64,000 bases of DNA, taken from Heyndrickxia oleronia (lineage in GTDB: Bacteria > Bacillota > Bacilli > Bacillales > Bacillaceae_C). The notes beneath the pieces are model-generated. The model ran no database searches and was not told where the DNA came from. It saw only the letters and a list, made by a program, of their open reading frames with translations. Below are positions 47,538-56,177 of this stretch, piece by piece. The DNA lies in the NCBI RefSeq assembly GCF_017809215.1, contig NZ_CP065424.1, positions 3,566,001 to 3,630,000 of the forward strand. Reading direction: 5' to 3'. A program made the translations under genes and the position numbers. The stretch's first letter is position 1. The number at the start of each line of letters is the position of its first letter.

Positions 47538-48503
47538 TTGATTGTAAAAGAAAGGACAATCCCATTAAAACTAGAGGTTTATGATGCTCTCATGAGAAGA
47601 ATTACGTTGAAACATCCTAAAAGAAATATTATTCAAGAGGAACTCTCAAAAATAAAAGCAGGCTTTAAAGGTGAAAAGGCTATAGACTACTATTTACAAT
47701 TCCTTCCCCAAGATAACTATTATATTTTTCATGATCTTCGCTTAAAACTATACGATTATTATTTTCAGATAGATACTTTAATTGTTACCCCATTTTTTTT
47801 ACTCATACTAGAAATCAAAAACATTGCTGGAACTTTACATTTTGAACCTATGTATCATCAACTGATTCGAAAAATAAATGAAAAGGAAGAAGGCTTTCCA
47901 GACCCTTTATCACAGGTCCGAAGACATGAGAAACAATTAAGAGAATGGTTAATATCCCATAAGATCCCTAGTATCCCTATCGAAAGTTTAATCATAATCA
48001 GTTTTCCATCAACCATCATCCACCCACCTAAATACATGACAAAGCTTCATCAAAAAATTTGTCATGCTCAGCATTCAATTGAAAAAATTGAAGAAATCTC
48101 CCTACTATATAAAAAATCAATTCTTAGTAAAAAAGATATAAACAAAATGAAAAGACTTCTCTTAAAACATCATACCCCCTTAATCAATATCCCCCCATGT
48201 CCATTTGGCATTCAAAAGTCCGACATTCTTCATGGAGTTCAGTGTCCATATTGTCAACATATTCCTATGTATCGAAAGCACGGGGGATGGGTGTGTCAAC
48301 ATTGTCAAAGCTCCACAAAAGATGCACATCACAAAGCCGTTGATGATTACTTTTTATTGATTGATCATGAACTAACGAATCAAAAATTGTGTAAGTTTCT
48401 ACTAATACAATCATCCGATACTGCAACTCGATTATTAATCTCAATGGGACTTCCATATAATGGGTCAAATAAAGGGAGAATCTATTATCGAAAAATCAAG
48501 TAA
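47538..48503 (+). CDS. Nuclease-related domain (NERD) protein with zinc ribbon
   Basis: A 321-residue protein. The NERD domain (about residues 45-155) has GEKAIDYYLQFLP, the acidic IDTLIVT and LEIKNIAG, the restriction-endonuclease-like catalytic pattern. A zinc ribbon follows (CPYCQ and CQHC, near residues 235-260), then a small C-terminal domain. A DNA-related role is inferred. TTG start with AAAGGAG upstream. It is not next to a recognised defence system. Confidence 0.87.
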   Translation: MIVKERTIPLKLEVYDALMRRITLKHPKRNIIQEELSKIKAGFKGEKAIDYYLQFLPQDNYYIFHDLRLKLYDYYFQIDTLIVTPFFLLILEIKNIAGTLHFEPMYHQLIRKINEKEEGFPDPLSQVRRHEKQLREWLISHKIPSIPIESLIIISFPSTIIHPPKYMTKLHQKICHAQHSIEKIEEISLLYKKSILSKKDINKMKRLLLKHHTPLINIPPCPFGIQKSDILHGVQCPYCQHIPMYRKHGGWVCQHCQSSTKDAHHKAVDDYFLLIDHELTNQKLCKFLLIQSSDTATRLLISMGLPYNGSNKGRIYYRKIK

Positions 48504-48512
48504 ACCTCAATA

Positions 48513-48538
48513 AAAGACCTACACCTTCGAAGGTCTTT
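48513..48538. terminator. Possible bidirectional terminator
   Basis: An 8-bp stem AAAGACCT/AGGTCTTT with a 10-nt loop sits between convergent genes; the T tract is short. Confidence 0.5.
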
Positions 48539-48543
48539 CACTT

Positions 48544-48912
48544 TTAGCTTGTTCTATTTTCCCCTTCACTTACATATTCAAACAAACCAAGACGATTTCC
48601 CCAAGGGTCGGTAAATGTCCCCCATTTTACAGGAACTTCTTCTCGAGAATGAATAGTAAAAAACTCAATATTTAGCTCCTTAACTAATCTTTCACGTTCA
48701 GCAATGATATTTAAAACACCAATACGGATAGGGCCACTCCCGACAACTGGCTTGCCTTCAGCTACTTGTAGCCAACATCCCGGTATTAATTCCCATTCTG
48801 CAAACCCTTGATGAGGGATAAAATCAGGCTTTCTACATAAAAATGTCTCATACCACTGTTGACCTTCTTTTATATCCAGCACTCTAACTTGTACCGTCAT
48901 TTCACCTATCAT
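48544..48912 (-). CDS. VOC family (glyoxalase-like) protein
   Basis: A 122-residue protein with the beta-alpha-beta-beta-beta repeats of the VOC fold, ending WGTFTDPWGNRLGLFEYV. It lies 2 nt from the end of another VOC gene and is probably translated by coupling, since no good ribosome site stands before ATG 48912. An alternative ATG at 48900 follows AGGTG closely. The substrate is unknown; such pairs include dioxygenases, resistance proteins and unknown types. Confidence 0.82.
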   Translation of the reverse strand: MIGEMTVQVRVLDIKEGQQWYETFLCRKPDFIPHQGFAEWELIPGCWLQVAEGKPVVGSGPIRIGVLNIIAERERLVKELNIEFFTIHSREEVPVKWGTFTDPWGNRLGLFEYVSEGENRTS

Positions 48913-48914
48913 GG

Positions 48915-49271
48915 CTATTTTGAGAACTCAATCAACTCAAGATGATTTCCAGTTGGATCTTCAATAATCATATAACGTCCAGGTGGACAAGGTCGTGGCT
49001 CATCAAATATCAATTTTACCTGTTTCGCTTTTAAATATTTTATATCCTCATCTAAATTTTTGGAAATGATTTCAGGAAGGACATACGGCTTTGTATTTGT
49101 ATGCACTGTTTCAGCCTTTTCTAATACAATCGTAAACGCTTCTTGTTTTAATGTAGCAATATTTTCTCCATATCTTTGTGATAGTTCAAATCCAAGGATA
49201 TTTGTATAAAACTCCACCGCTTCATCTATTTCATGCACGTTAATCGTTAAAACACCAATTTGATTTAACAT
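48915..49271 (-). CDS. VOC family (glyoxalase-like) protein
   Basis: A 118-residue VOC protein: MLNQIGVLTINVHEIDEAVEFYTNILGF at the start and YMIIEDPTGNHLELIEF at the end, with the terminal glutamate that often binds metal. AAAAGGGGG precedes the ATG. First gene of a two-gene VOC operon downstream of an AraC regulator gene. Confidence 0.86.
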   Translation of the reverse strand: MLNQIGVLTINVHEIDEAVEFYTNILGFELSQRYGENIATLKQEAFTIVLEKAETVHTNTKPYVLPEIISKNLDEDIKYLKAKQVKLIFDEPRPCPPGRYMIIEDPTGNHLELIEFSK

Positions 49272-49326
49272 CTTTCTCCCCCTTTTCTACATTCACTTTA
49301 CCAAAATTTATCCGTGATTATTTCTT

Positions 49327-50100
49327 CTACTTTGCTTTATTCTTTTCATACAACAATAATGGCAGATTAATAAGTATAGGTGGATCGTATGGCATCGGTT
49401 CATGTAATTTGACCGTGATATCGATATTTGTGCCCGATGTTATTTCAAGTGGTTGCTCATATTTCCCTCGCAATAAACTATCGCTAGAAAAGTATTTTTT
49501 CGGATTAAGATTCCAAGGAATCCCTGCAATCAGCATGTAGTACTTACCTTCAGGAATATTCGAAAACAAACAAGAGCTATTTTTATGTAAAAGTGCAGTA
49601 CCAACTATCGGCCGTTGGTCAGGTATTGGACGTGGGAAAAGTCCTGCAAATAATATGCCTTTAAAATCTAGTGGAGGAATAATTTTGCATCTAACAGATT
49701 GAAATTGAAGTGTTTCTAAGGATTGGGTTTGTTCCATTGTTCCAAATTGAATCAGCTGATTCTGTAATGTACCCATTTTCTGGCGAAATTCCCTAGGAGA
49801 CTGTCCTACATATTGTTTAAAGCGTGAACTAAACGTTCCTATACTCTGGAATCCAAGTGATAATAATACTTTTAAAACAGATGAAGTGGACTCACTTAAA
49901 TGGGACTTTCCTGCCTCAAAACGAAGTGCAGAAAGGTAGTGTCTAGGCGCAATCCCGGTTACCTCCTTAAAGATTCTTATAAAATGAAAATGACTATACC
50001 CCACATGGGATGCTAATTCTTCCGTCGTAATGTCTTCTGCCAAATTCATTTTCATATATGTAATTGCTTCCACCGTTATTTTTATATGCTCATCATTCAA
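49327..50100 (-). CDS. AraC family regulator with C-terminal ligand domain
   Basis: A 257-residue protein. The AraC/XylS double helix-turn-helix is N-terminal (residues 10-105, with GYSHFHFIRIFKEVTG and IGTFSSRFKQYVGQSPREFR). The C-terminal 150 residues form a separate domain unlike the cupin arm; it could be a GyrI-like or other effector domain. It is on the same strand as the two VOC genes, about 55 nt upstream, and may regulate them. Confidence 0.86.
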   Translation of the reverse strand: MNDEHIKITVEAITYMKMNLAEDITTEELASHVGYSHFHFIRIFKEVTGIAPRHYLSALRFEAGKSHLSESTSSVLKVLLSLGFQSIGTFSSRFKQYVGQSPREFRQKMGTLQNQLIQFGTMEQTQSLETLQFQSVRCKIIPPLDFKGILFAGLFPRPIPDQRPIVGTALLHKNSSCLFSNIPEGKYYMLIAGIPWNLNPKKYFSSDSLLRGKYEQPLEITSGTNIDITVKLHEPMPYDPPILINLPLLLYEKNKAK

Positions 50101-50132
50101 CTATTTCACCCACTTGCAAAGTACTAGAATCA

Positions 50133-50588
50133 TTAATTAATAGCACCCAGATAAATTGGTACCGATTCTCCATTTTCATAACGTGGGATTACCTCCCTCA
50201 TTTCCTGTGGGTAAAATCGATACTTTATAATGTCAGCTATAGGTAGCCATTCAACTCCTACCTGATGTTCATCGGGATTAACCCCTTGACTAATGAAGTT
50301 TCCACTGTCCAATATAGTGCATGAAAAATAATATTCTACTTGGTGAACAGAGGGGAGTCCATAGTTTTTCCCAACCAATTCTCGCACAAAAATTAGCTCC
50401 CCTATTTCCTGCACCTCTCGCCCAATTTCCTCCAAACATTCTCTTTGCAATGTTTCATGAAAGGTCTCTCCGAACTCTTGACCTCCACCAGGGCATAAAT
50501 AAAAGTATCCCTCTTGATCCTGATTCTTTGTAACTAGGATTCTACCACCTTGAATAATAAGCGCTTTCACAGAATTTCTAATAGCCAA
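50133..50588 (-). CDS. NUDIX hydrolase
   Basis: A 151-residue protein with a complete Nudix box, GGQEFGETFHETLQRE then CLEEIG, matching Gx5Ex7REUxEExGU. It hydrolyses a nucleoside diphosphate linked to another group; the substrate is unknown. It is 32 nt upstream of the AraC gene on the same strand, so the two may be co-transcribed. Confidence 0.92.
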   Translation of the reverse strand: MAIRNSVKALIIQGGRILVTKNQDQEGYFYLCPGGGQEFGETFHETLQRECLEEIGREVQEIGELIFVRELVGKNYGLPSVHQVEYYFSCTILDSGNFISQGVNPDEHQVGVEWLPIADIIKYRFYPQEMREVIPRYENGESVPIYLGAIN

Positions 50589-50661
50589 ATGATCACCTTA
50601 TTTCTATCTATTTGATTATATTCTAACAAAAGTACACTTAATTTTCAGTTAATTACAGTTG

Positions 50662-50692
50662 AAGCAAGATAGGATTTTTTCCTATCTTGCTT
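50662..50692. other. Perfect 13-bp hairpin without a T tract
   Basis: AAGCAAGATAGGA pairs with TCCTATCTTGCTT around TTTTT. It lies between the NUDIX gene start and the ABC permease stop. The U run is in the loop, not after the stem, so ordinary termination is uncertain. Confidence 0.6.
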
Positions 50693-50751
50693 ACGAAAAT
50701 AATTAAGGATTTTAGCGCATTAAGGATGAAAAAACACTGCTTTAAACCATA

Positions 50752-51459
50752 TTAATCAAATCTACGCTTTCCATAGATGATCACCGTAATGACCAATGTG
50801 GCGACACACCAAACCAATAAAATGAGTAGCTGTGATCCGACACTACCAAGCCCACCCCCCTGACTTAAGGACTGCCAAGCTTTTTCAAATTGTTCACTTG
50901 GTAAATAATATAGGATTTTTTGGATGGTATCATTATTGATAAAGGCCCGAAGCATTGAACCCATTCCAAACAGGATCATTACAGGCATTCCAACAATAGT
51001 TGTTTCCATAACTGTTCTTGACATTAACCCAAGAATTGTTCCAATCGAGATAAATATAATTAAGTTTAATAGAATAAGTAATGCAAATAATGGGATCGAA
51101 TTCACCTTGAATTCGCTTAAATAGATCGAACCGATAATAATGACTATTGTGACAGCTGATGTCAAAGCACTTTTTCCAATCAATATTTCTAATGTATTCG
51201 CAGGTGATAATAGCAAACCTCTTAATGTGTTCTTTTCTTTTTCCTCCGCAACCATTGCCGCCTGTACAAAACAGCCCGCAATGACAAGGGCTAAACTAAT
51301 TGGCATCGAATGAAATGCATCTGTTGTTGACCCTATACGTCCTAACCATGCTGCAAACGCTAATGGGATCGCCATTGTAAATAGAATATATGAATTCTTT
51401 AATAAATCCTTCCAATCTTTAAGAAAAATAGCTTGTACTCTTTTTAGTGAAAACGTCAT
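50752..51459 (-). CDS. ABC-2 type transporter permease
   Basis: A 235-residue protein with six helices in the ABC-2 layout (FLKDWKDLLKNSYILFTMAIP at the start; the EKEKNTLRGLLLSPANTLEILIGK coupling segment). It overlaps the ATPase gene by 4 nt. The ABC-2 and LytTR combination resembles the small export systems found with LytTR regulators in Bacillus; the cargo is unknown. Confidence 0.88.
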   Translation of the reverse strand: MTFSLKRVQAIFLKDWKDLLKNSYILFTMAIPLAFAAWLGRIGSTTDAFHSMPISLALVIAGCFVQAAMVAEEKEKNTLRGLLLSPANTLEILIGKSALTSAVTIVIIIGSIYLSEFKVNSIPLFALLILLNLIIFISIGTILGLMSRTVMETTIVGMPVMILFGMGSMLRAFINNDTIQKILYYLPSEQFEKAWQSLSQGGGLGSVGSQLLILLVWCVATLVITVIIYGKRRFD

Positions 51460-52304
51460 GATAAAGCCCTCCCAGTTAATTGAACAAATATATCACCTAA
51501 TGAAGGTTCATTAGAATGGATCGACATTATTTCATCATTCTTCATATATTCATAGATTTTTTCTGCTCCCTCTTGATTTTTCGGAACAATTACTGTTCGA
51601 TCATCTTTTAATAGGAGCTTAATCGTTGAATCACTATATTTCAGCCGTAAACTTTGCGGAGTATCTAATAGTTTTATTTCACCCTGATGCAGAAATGCGA
51701 CTCGATTACATAATTCTTCGGCTTCTTGCATGTCATGAGTCGTTAAAAATATCGTTGTCCCTTGTTCATTTAACCTTTTTAAACCATCATGTATATGCTT
51801 TGTATTCATGGGATCGAGTGCAGATGTTGGTTCATCTAAAAACAATAAGTCTGGTTTATGAAGGATTGCTCTTGCTAAAGTAACCCTTTGCTTCATCCCT
51901 TTTGAAAGTTTTTGGACGACCATATTCTTCTCATTTATCAAATTAACTGCTGCCAATACTTCATTTATTTGACCTTCATTCACATCATATAATTTACAAA
52001 AAAATGCAAGATTATCGTATACTGTTAGCCTCTCATACAGACCGCTATTATCGGTTAGAATTCCAATCCGTCTCATATATGATGGATCTTTCAAATGTTT
52101 TAATGGTTTGCCAAACACTTGAACCTCTCCCGATGTATGTTTTAATTGTGCAGTTAAGATTTTAATTGTTGTCGTTTTCCCCGAACCACTTGGTCCTAAA
52201 AACCCGAACGTTTCTCCCTTTTTTATATTAAATGTTGCGTTTTTTATAGCAGATTTGTTTCCAAACGATTTGACTAAATTTTTCACTTCAATGACGTTTT
52301 CCAT
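51456..52304 (-). CDS. ABC transporter ATP-binding protein
   Basis: A 282-residue ATPase: GPSGSGKTTT, signature LSKGMKQRVTLARAI, LLFLDEPTSALD and TTHDMQEA. It is of the drug/lantibiotic exporter type. ATG 52304 is chosen because GGGAG lies 7 nt upstream; the frame is open six more codons. It partners the permease downstream. Three direct repeats upstream indicate control by the adjacent LytTR protein. Confidence 0.92.
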   Translation of the reverse strand: MENVIEVKNLVKSFGNKSAIKNATFNIKKGETFGFLGPSGSGKTTTIKILTAQLKHTSGEVQVFGKPLKHLKDPSYMRRIGILTDNSGLYERLTVYDNLAFFCKLYDVNEGQINEVLAAVNLINEKNMVVQKLSKGMKQRVTLARAILHKPDLLFLDEPTSALDPMNTKHIHDGLKRLNEQGTTIFLTTHDMQEAEELCNRVAFLHQGEIKLLDTPQSLRLKYSDSTIKLLLKDDRTVIVPKNQEGAEKIYEYMKNDEIMSIHSNEPSLGDIFVQLTGRALS

Positions 52305-52340
52305 TTGATTACTCCCTTTCATCCTAGATTCACTTGCTTG

Positions 52341-52436
52341 ATCATAGTTTAGCTGTGATTTTGCAAGAACGCAGTAATATCAAGGTGAAAAGAGTAGAAA
52401 TTAAGTTGAATGGAGTATTTTTATTGGTGAGTGGAG
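52341..52436 (-). promoter_or_regulatory. LytTR-type operator: three 11-bp direct repeats, with promoter
   Basis: On the plus strand GGTGAAAAGAG (52384), GTTGAATGGAG (52405) and GGTGAGTGGAG (52426) recur every 21 bp. Downstream on the minus strand a weak -35 (TTCTTG, 52364-52369) and TATGAT (52341-52346) are 17 nt apart, with the nearest repeat 14 bp from the -35. This is the layout of LytTR activator sites. Confidence 0.75.
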
Positions 52437-52471
52437 CATACATATAATGAAAAAATTACAGGATGGTCATT

Positions 52472-53545
52472 TTAAATCCCGATAATTTCCTTCAGTTCAT
52501 TCATTTTTCCTTTTGACAGAGGAACCGAACTTTTCTTTGAATCATCTAAAATCAAACTATAGCTATTTCTCGTCCATGTAATTACTTCTCGTACCTTTTG
52601 AAGATTGACGATATACGAGCGATGACAGCGGAAAAAGCCAAATGGATAGAGTCGATCAAAAAGCTGATTCAATGAATAACTGCAAGGAAAGACCTCTCCT
52701 TTTACATTCAAGTAGGAAATTCCATCATTACTTTCGATATAATCGATCTCAGTGGGATCAAGTAAAATAATTTTATCGTTTACTTTGGCAGGAATTTTTT
52801 CAAATCGAAATGGAATAGGATTTATCTGGCTTTCTTGAACATTTTCTATTTCTTCTGTATTAGTCGGAAGGTCAGTTTGCAATTCTCCTGTTTCAATTTC
52901 TGTCGTTTCCTCACTATCCATGACATCTATTTTCTTCAAACCGTCCTCATTCAATAAATACACATGATCTGTCATGGTAATTGCATTTTCTAAATTACTA
53001 GTTGTTATTAAAATCGCTTTTTGTTCATCTATAAGATCATTAATTAGATTCCTAATGATATATTGGCTTTCAATATCTATATTTTGAATAGGCTCTTCAA
53101 GGATAATCAGTTCAGGTTGATGAAGAATGGCTCGAGCAATCTGAAGACGTTTTTTTTCTGAAAAAGTAAGCTTATCTATTCTCACTCTTTTTACCAAACC
53201 AATTTTTTGAAGAAGCACATTTACATCTGTTTTTACTTCATAAAGCCTTTTATAAAAACTTAAATATTCAAATGGGGTTAAGCGATCATATAATGATTCA
53301 TTTAATAACACAATACCTACCTTTTTGCATATTGCTTTAAATGAGGAAAATGTTTTTCCAGTAACGAGTACCTGACCGCCTGATGCTGAAGATTCACCTA
53401 TTAAAATATGGATTAGCTGCTTACCAATTTCCACATTACATTGAATGGCCACTGCTTCCCCACATTTTATTTCTAAATTCATTTGAGCGATTAAAACCGT
53501 ATTTTCTATTCGCTTTTCTAGTTGTTTTATCTCTAAAATATTCAA
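52472..53545 (-). CDS. Regulator fusing a degenerate ABC ATPase domain to LytTR
   Basis: A 357-residue protein. Residues 1-200 follow the ABC ATPase order, but Walker A is broken (CNVEIGKQL), the signature is replaced by LTFSEKKRLQIARAIL and Walker B reads LIILEEPIQNID. An acidic linker of about 45 residues leads to a C-terminal LytTR DNA-binding domain (IDYIESNDGISYLNV, FFRCHRSYIVNL). TTG 53545 has AGGGGAG 6 nt upstream. It is encoded upstream of the ABC-2 exporter and probably activates it through the three repeats between them. Confidence 0.87.
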   Translation of the reverse strand: MNILEIKQLEKRIENTVLIAQMNLEIKCGEAVAIQCNVEIGKQLIHILIGESSASGGQVLVTGKTFSSFKAICKKVGIVLLNESLYDRLTPFEYLSFYKRLYEVKTDVNVLLQKIGLVKRVRIDKLTFSEKKRLQIARAILHQPELIILEEPIQNIDIESQYIIRNLINDLIDEQKAILITTSNLENAITMTDHVYLLNEDGLKKIDVMDSEETTEIETGELQTDLPTNTEEIENVQESQINPIPFRFEKIPAKVNDKIILLDPTEIDYIESNDGISYLNVKGEVFPCSYSLNQLFDRLYPFGFFRCHRSYIVNLQKVREVITWTRNSYSLILDDSKKSSVPLSKGKMNELKEIIGI

Positions 53546-53774
53546 CCTTAACTCCCCTATCAAAGCCTGATAATAAGAAAAAATCATCAACTACTAAATA
53601 CCTAACTTTGATAATTTTACCATAATAAAGCATTTATAACATTTATAATTCATTTACTATTAATAACAAATGAAGTATTTTAAATAATTGAGATCATGCC
53701 TCTTTCATGTTAGATTGATTTCATTAGACTGTTTGCCATACAATGAGTGACAAATATAGACTTGAGGTGTAATA

Positions 53775-54329
53775 ATGACGTTTCATGGGCAAAAAATTCT
53801 TCCCGCAATTCGATCAATGAAAGATTTTGATAAGATGCTGGATACACCTTTTACATATGGTGTTTTCCTTGACTTGCATATTGGGATGCTAAAAAGTGTG
53901 TTTGAATATGCTAGAAGACATAAAAAAAATATGTTCCTTCACGTAGATTTAATACAAGGGCTTAGTCATGATGAAGCAGCGACAGAATATTTATGTCAGG
54001 AAATTAAGCCATATGGATTGATCTCTACTAAGGGAGGAGTGATTACAAAAGCAAGACAAAAAGGTGTGTTTGCTACACAGAGAGCATTTGTAATTGATTC
54101 CAGTGCGCTTGAAAGAAGTATTAAACTGATTGAAAAAACGGATCCACATTATATCGAACTGCTTCCAGGTGTCATTCCCAAAATTATAGCTGAGGTAAAG
54201 GAAAAAACCGGAAAGACAATTTTTGCAGGAGGATTAATCGATAATCCAGATGAAGTGGAACAGGCCATTGAGGCGGGAGCTTCTGCAATAACGACATCTA
54301 ATACGAAGCTATGGAAGCATTTTATCTAG
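53775..54329 (+). CDS. glpP: Glycerol operon antiterminator GlpP
   Basis: A 184-residue TIM-barrel-like protein with the GlpP pattern: DLHIGMLKSVF, FLHVDLIQGLSHDE, TKGGVITKARQKG and FAGGLIDNPDEVEQAI. GlpP binds glycerol-3-phosphate and the leader of glp mRNAs to prevent early termination. It stands alone, and its two likely targets, glpT and glpD, follow with matching leaders. No glpF or glpK is present in the window. Confidence 0.95.
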   Translation: MTFHGQKILPAIRSMKDFDKMLDTPFTYGVFLDLHIGMLKSVFEYARRHKKNMFLHVDLIQGLSHDEAATEYLCQEIKPYGLISTKGGVITKARQKGVFATQRAFVIDSSALERSIKLIEKTDPHYIELLPGVIPKIIAEVKEKTGKTIFAGGLIDNPDEVEQAIEAGASAITTSNTKLWKHFI

Positions 54330-54454
54330 TATTCTCATCAAAACTTTTTTCATTTATAGCGTTTTAAGTTTCCTAATATATATTTTTCCAGCTGTATTTT
54401 CCTAATTATCACGAATCTAAACATGTATTATTAAAAAGTTATAATATTAATATA

Positions 54455-54483
54455 TTGACATCGCTTTCACAAGAAAGTAATAT
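54455..54483 (+). promoter_or_regulatory. glpT promoter with cre site
   Basis: TTGACA (54455-54460), 17 nt, TAATAT (54478-54483). The minus strand of 54456-54469 reads TGAAAGCGATGTCA, a full match to the CcpA cre consensus TGWAANCGNTNWCA. Binding there would overlap the -35 box and repress during growth on preferred sugars. Confidence 0.75.
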
Positions 54484-54504
54484 AATGTTACAAGTTAAAG
54501 ATGA

Positions 54505-54574
54505 TGGAGATTCGGAGAACCGTACTTATATTACACACCTGCTTCAAAGGTGTGTTAAAAAGTATGGTTTTTTT
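54505..54574 (+). promoter_or_regulatory. glpT leader: GlpP-type antiterminator site and terminator
   Basis: The leader has GGAGATTCGGAGAACC, then a stem ACCGTACTT...ACACACC with GGTGTGT...AAGTATGGT and T7. The glpD leader at 56041 has the same GGAGATTNNGAGARACC start on its terminator arm. GlpP is expected to bind here and allow readthrough. Confidence 0.8.
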
Positions 54575-54612
54575 GTCTTGTAAACTTGTTAATACTAATA
54601 AGGAGGATTTGT

Positions 54613-55974
54613 ATGCTTAAACTTTTTCAACCTGCACCACCGATAGAAAGATTACCTAATGAGCAAATTGATTCTGAGTATAAGAAACATCGAATTCAAG
54701 TATTCATTGGAATTTTTATTGGCTATGCAGCGTATTATCTACTTCGCAAAAACTTCTCTCTTGCGATGCCCTATTTAACAGACCAAGGTTTTTCCAAAGG
54801 AGAGCTGGGTCTTGCTTTATCCGCTGTTTCTATCGCTTATGGAATTAGTAAATTTGTAATGGGGACCGTCTCTGATAGGAGTAACTCCCGAATTTTCTTA
54901 CCAGCGGGTTTAATTCTTTCTGCAATTATCTGTTTACTTATGGGATTTGTTCCCTTTTTCACCTCATCTATTGCAATTATGTTTATTATGCTATTTATCA
55001 ATGGTTGGTTTCAAGGTATGGGGTGGCCACCATCTGGTCGTGTTCTTGTTCACTGGTTTAGTGTAAGTGAAAGAGGAGGAAAGACTGCTATATGGAATGT
55101 CGCTCATAATGTTGGTGGTGGAATAATGGCACCAATTGCAGTGGGCGGAGCTTCTCTTTTTGCGATTATCTTGGGGACACATTCAAATGGATATGAAGGG
55201 GTTTTCATTTTACCTGCCTTAGTGGCTATCGTAATTGCCTTAATTTCTTATATATTAATCCGTGATACACCGCAATCGGTTGGCCTTCCATCAATTGAGG
55301 AATATCGAAATGATTATCCAAGTAAAGAAAAAAAGACATTTGAAACTGAATTAACAACAAAAGAAATTCTATTTAAGTATGTACTAAATAATAAATGGGT
55401 ATGGGCCATTGCCATTGCAAATATTTTCGTATATTTTGTCCGCTATGGCGTACTTGATTGGGCACCAACTTATTTGAGTGAAGAAAAAGGTTTTAATATG
55501 GACAAATCAAGTGTGGCTTACTTCCTATTTGAATGGGCCGGAATCCCTGGAACCTTACTTTGCGGGTATATTTCAGATAAATTATTTAAGGGACGTCGTG
55601 GCCCGGCAGGGTTTGTATTTATGCTAGGGGTTTTAATTGCCGTTCTCGTTTATTGGTTTAATCCACCCGGAAATCCAATGATTGATATGATCTCCTTGAT
55701 CGCAATTGGATTTCTTATCTATGGACCGGTTATGTTAATTGGTTTACAAGCACTTGACTTTGTTCCAAAAAAAGCAGCAGGTACTGCAGCAGGATTAACT
55801 GGTTTATTTGGTTATTTAGGTGGAACCGTTACAGCGAATGCATTAATGGGATATATCGTGGATTATGCTGGATGGAACGCAGGATTTATACTATTAACTG
55901 CTTCTTGTGTACTTGCAGCAATCGTATTTGCAATTACATGGAATGTCCGTGGACAGGAAGTCGTAAAACATTAA
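54613..55974 (+). CDS. glpT: Glycerol-3-phosphate:phosphate antiporter GlpT
   Basis: A 453-residue MFS antiporter of the organophosphate family, about 12 helices. It shows [19 protein letters not shown] near residue 32 and [20 protein letters not shown] near residue 130, the conserved OPA signatures. It imports glycerol-3-phosphate in exchange for phosphate. AAGGAGG lies 6 nt before ATG 54613. The leader carries GlpP and CcpA controls. No glpQ phosphodiesterase gene is adjacent, unlike the glpTQ operon of B. subtilis. Confidence 0.95.
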   Translation: MLKLFQPAPPIERLPNEQIDSEYKKHRIQVFIGIFIGYAAYYLLRKNFSLAMPYLTDQGFSKGELGLALSAVSIAYGISKFVMGTVSDRSNSRIFLPAGLILSAIICLLMGFVPFFTSSIAIMFIMLFINGWFQGMGWPPSGRVLVHWFSVSERGGKTAIWNVAHNVGGGIMAPIAVGGASLFAIILGTHSNGYEGVFILPALVAIVIALISYILIRDTPQSVGLPSIEEYRNDYPSKEKKTFETELTTKEILFKYVLNNKWVWAIAIANIFVYFVRYGVLDWAPTYLSEEKGFNMDKSSVAYFLFEWAGIPGTLLCGYISDKLFKGRRGPAGFVFMLGVLIAVLVYWFNPPGNPMIDMISLIAIGFLIYGPVMLIGLQALDFVPKKAAGTAAGLTGLFGYLGGTVTANALMGYIVDYAGWNAGFILLTASCVLAAIVFAITWNVRGQEVVKH

Positions 55975-55988
55975 TTCAATTTTTATCA

Positions 55989-56017
55989 TTGGACTTAAAA
56001 TTATTATGTGTTAGAAT
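55989..56017 (+). promoter_or_regulatory. glpD promoter
   Basis: TTGGAC (55989-55994), 17 nt, TAGAAT (56012-56017), followed by the antiterminator leader. Confidence 0.65.
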
Positions 56018-56040
56018 AAAATCAAGTTAATAATTCGGTT

Positions 56041-56108
56041 GGAGATTAAGAGAGACCACACAACATTTTAGTAGTCAGACTAAAATGCTTGTTGTGGTCT
56101 CTTTTTGT
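56041..56108 (+). promoter_or_regulatory. glpD leader: GlpP-type antiterminator site and terminator
   Basis: GGAGATTAAGAGAGACC leads into a long stem: AGAGACCACA and CAACATTTTAGT pair with ACTAAAATG and GTTGTGGTCTCT, then TTTTTG. It shares its 5' motif with the glpT leader, marking both as GlpP targets. Confidence 0.85.
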
Positions 56109-56177
56109 TTTTCCAACATTTCACTTTCAATCAAATAATTATATAAAGATAAATATATGAAAGAGGAGACGGTTCAA

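Noticed and set aside
47538..48503. NERD protein as part of an anti-phage defence island.
   Set aside because: Neighbours are a LysE exporter and VOC proteins; no helicase, methylase or other defence gene is near.
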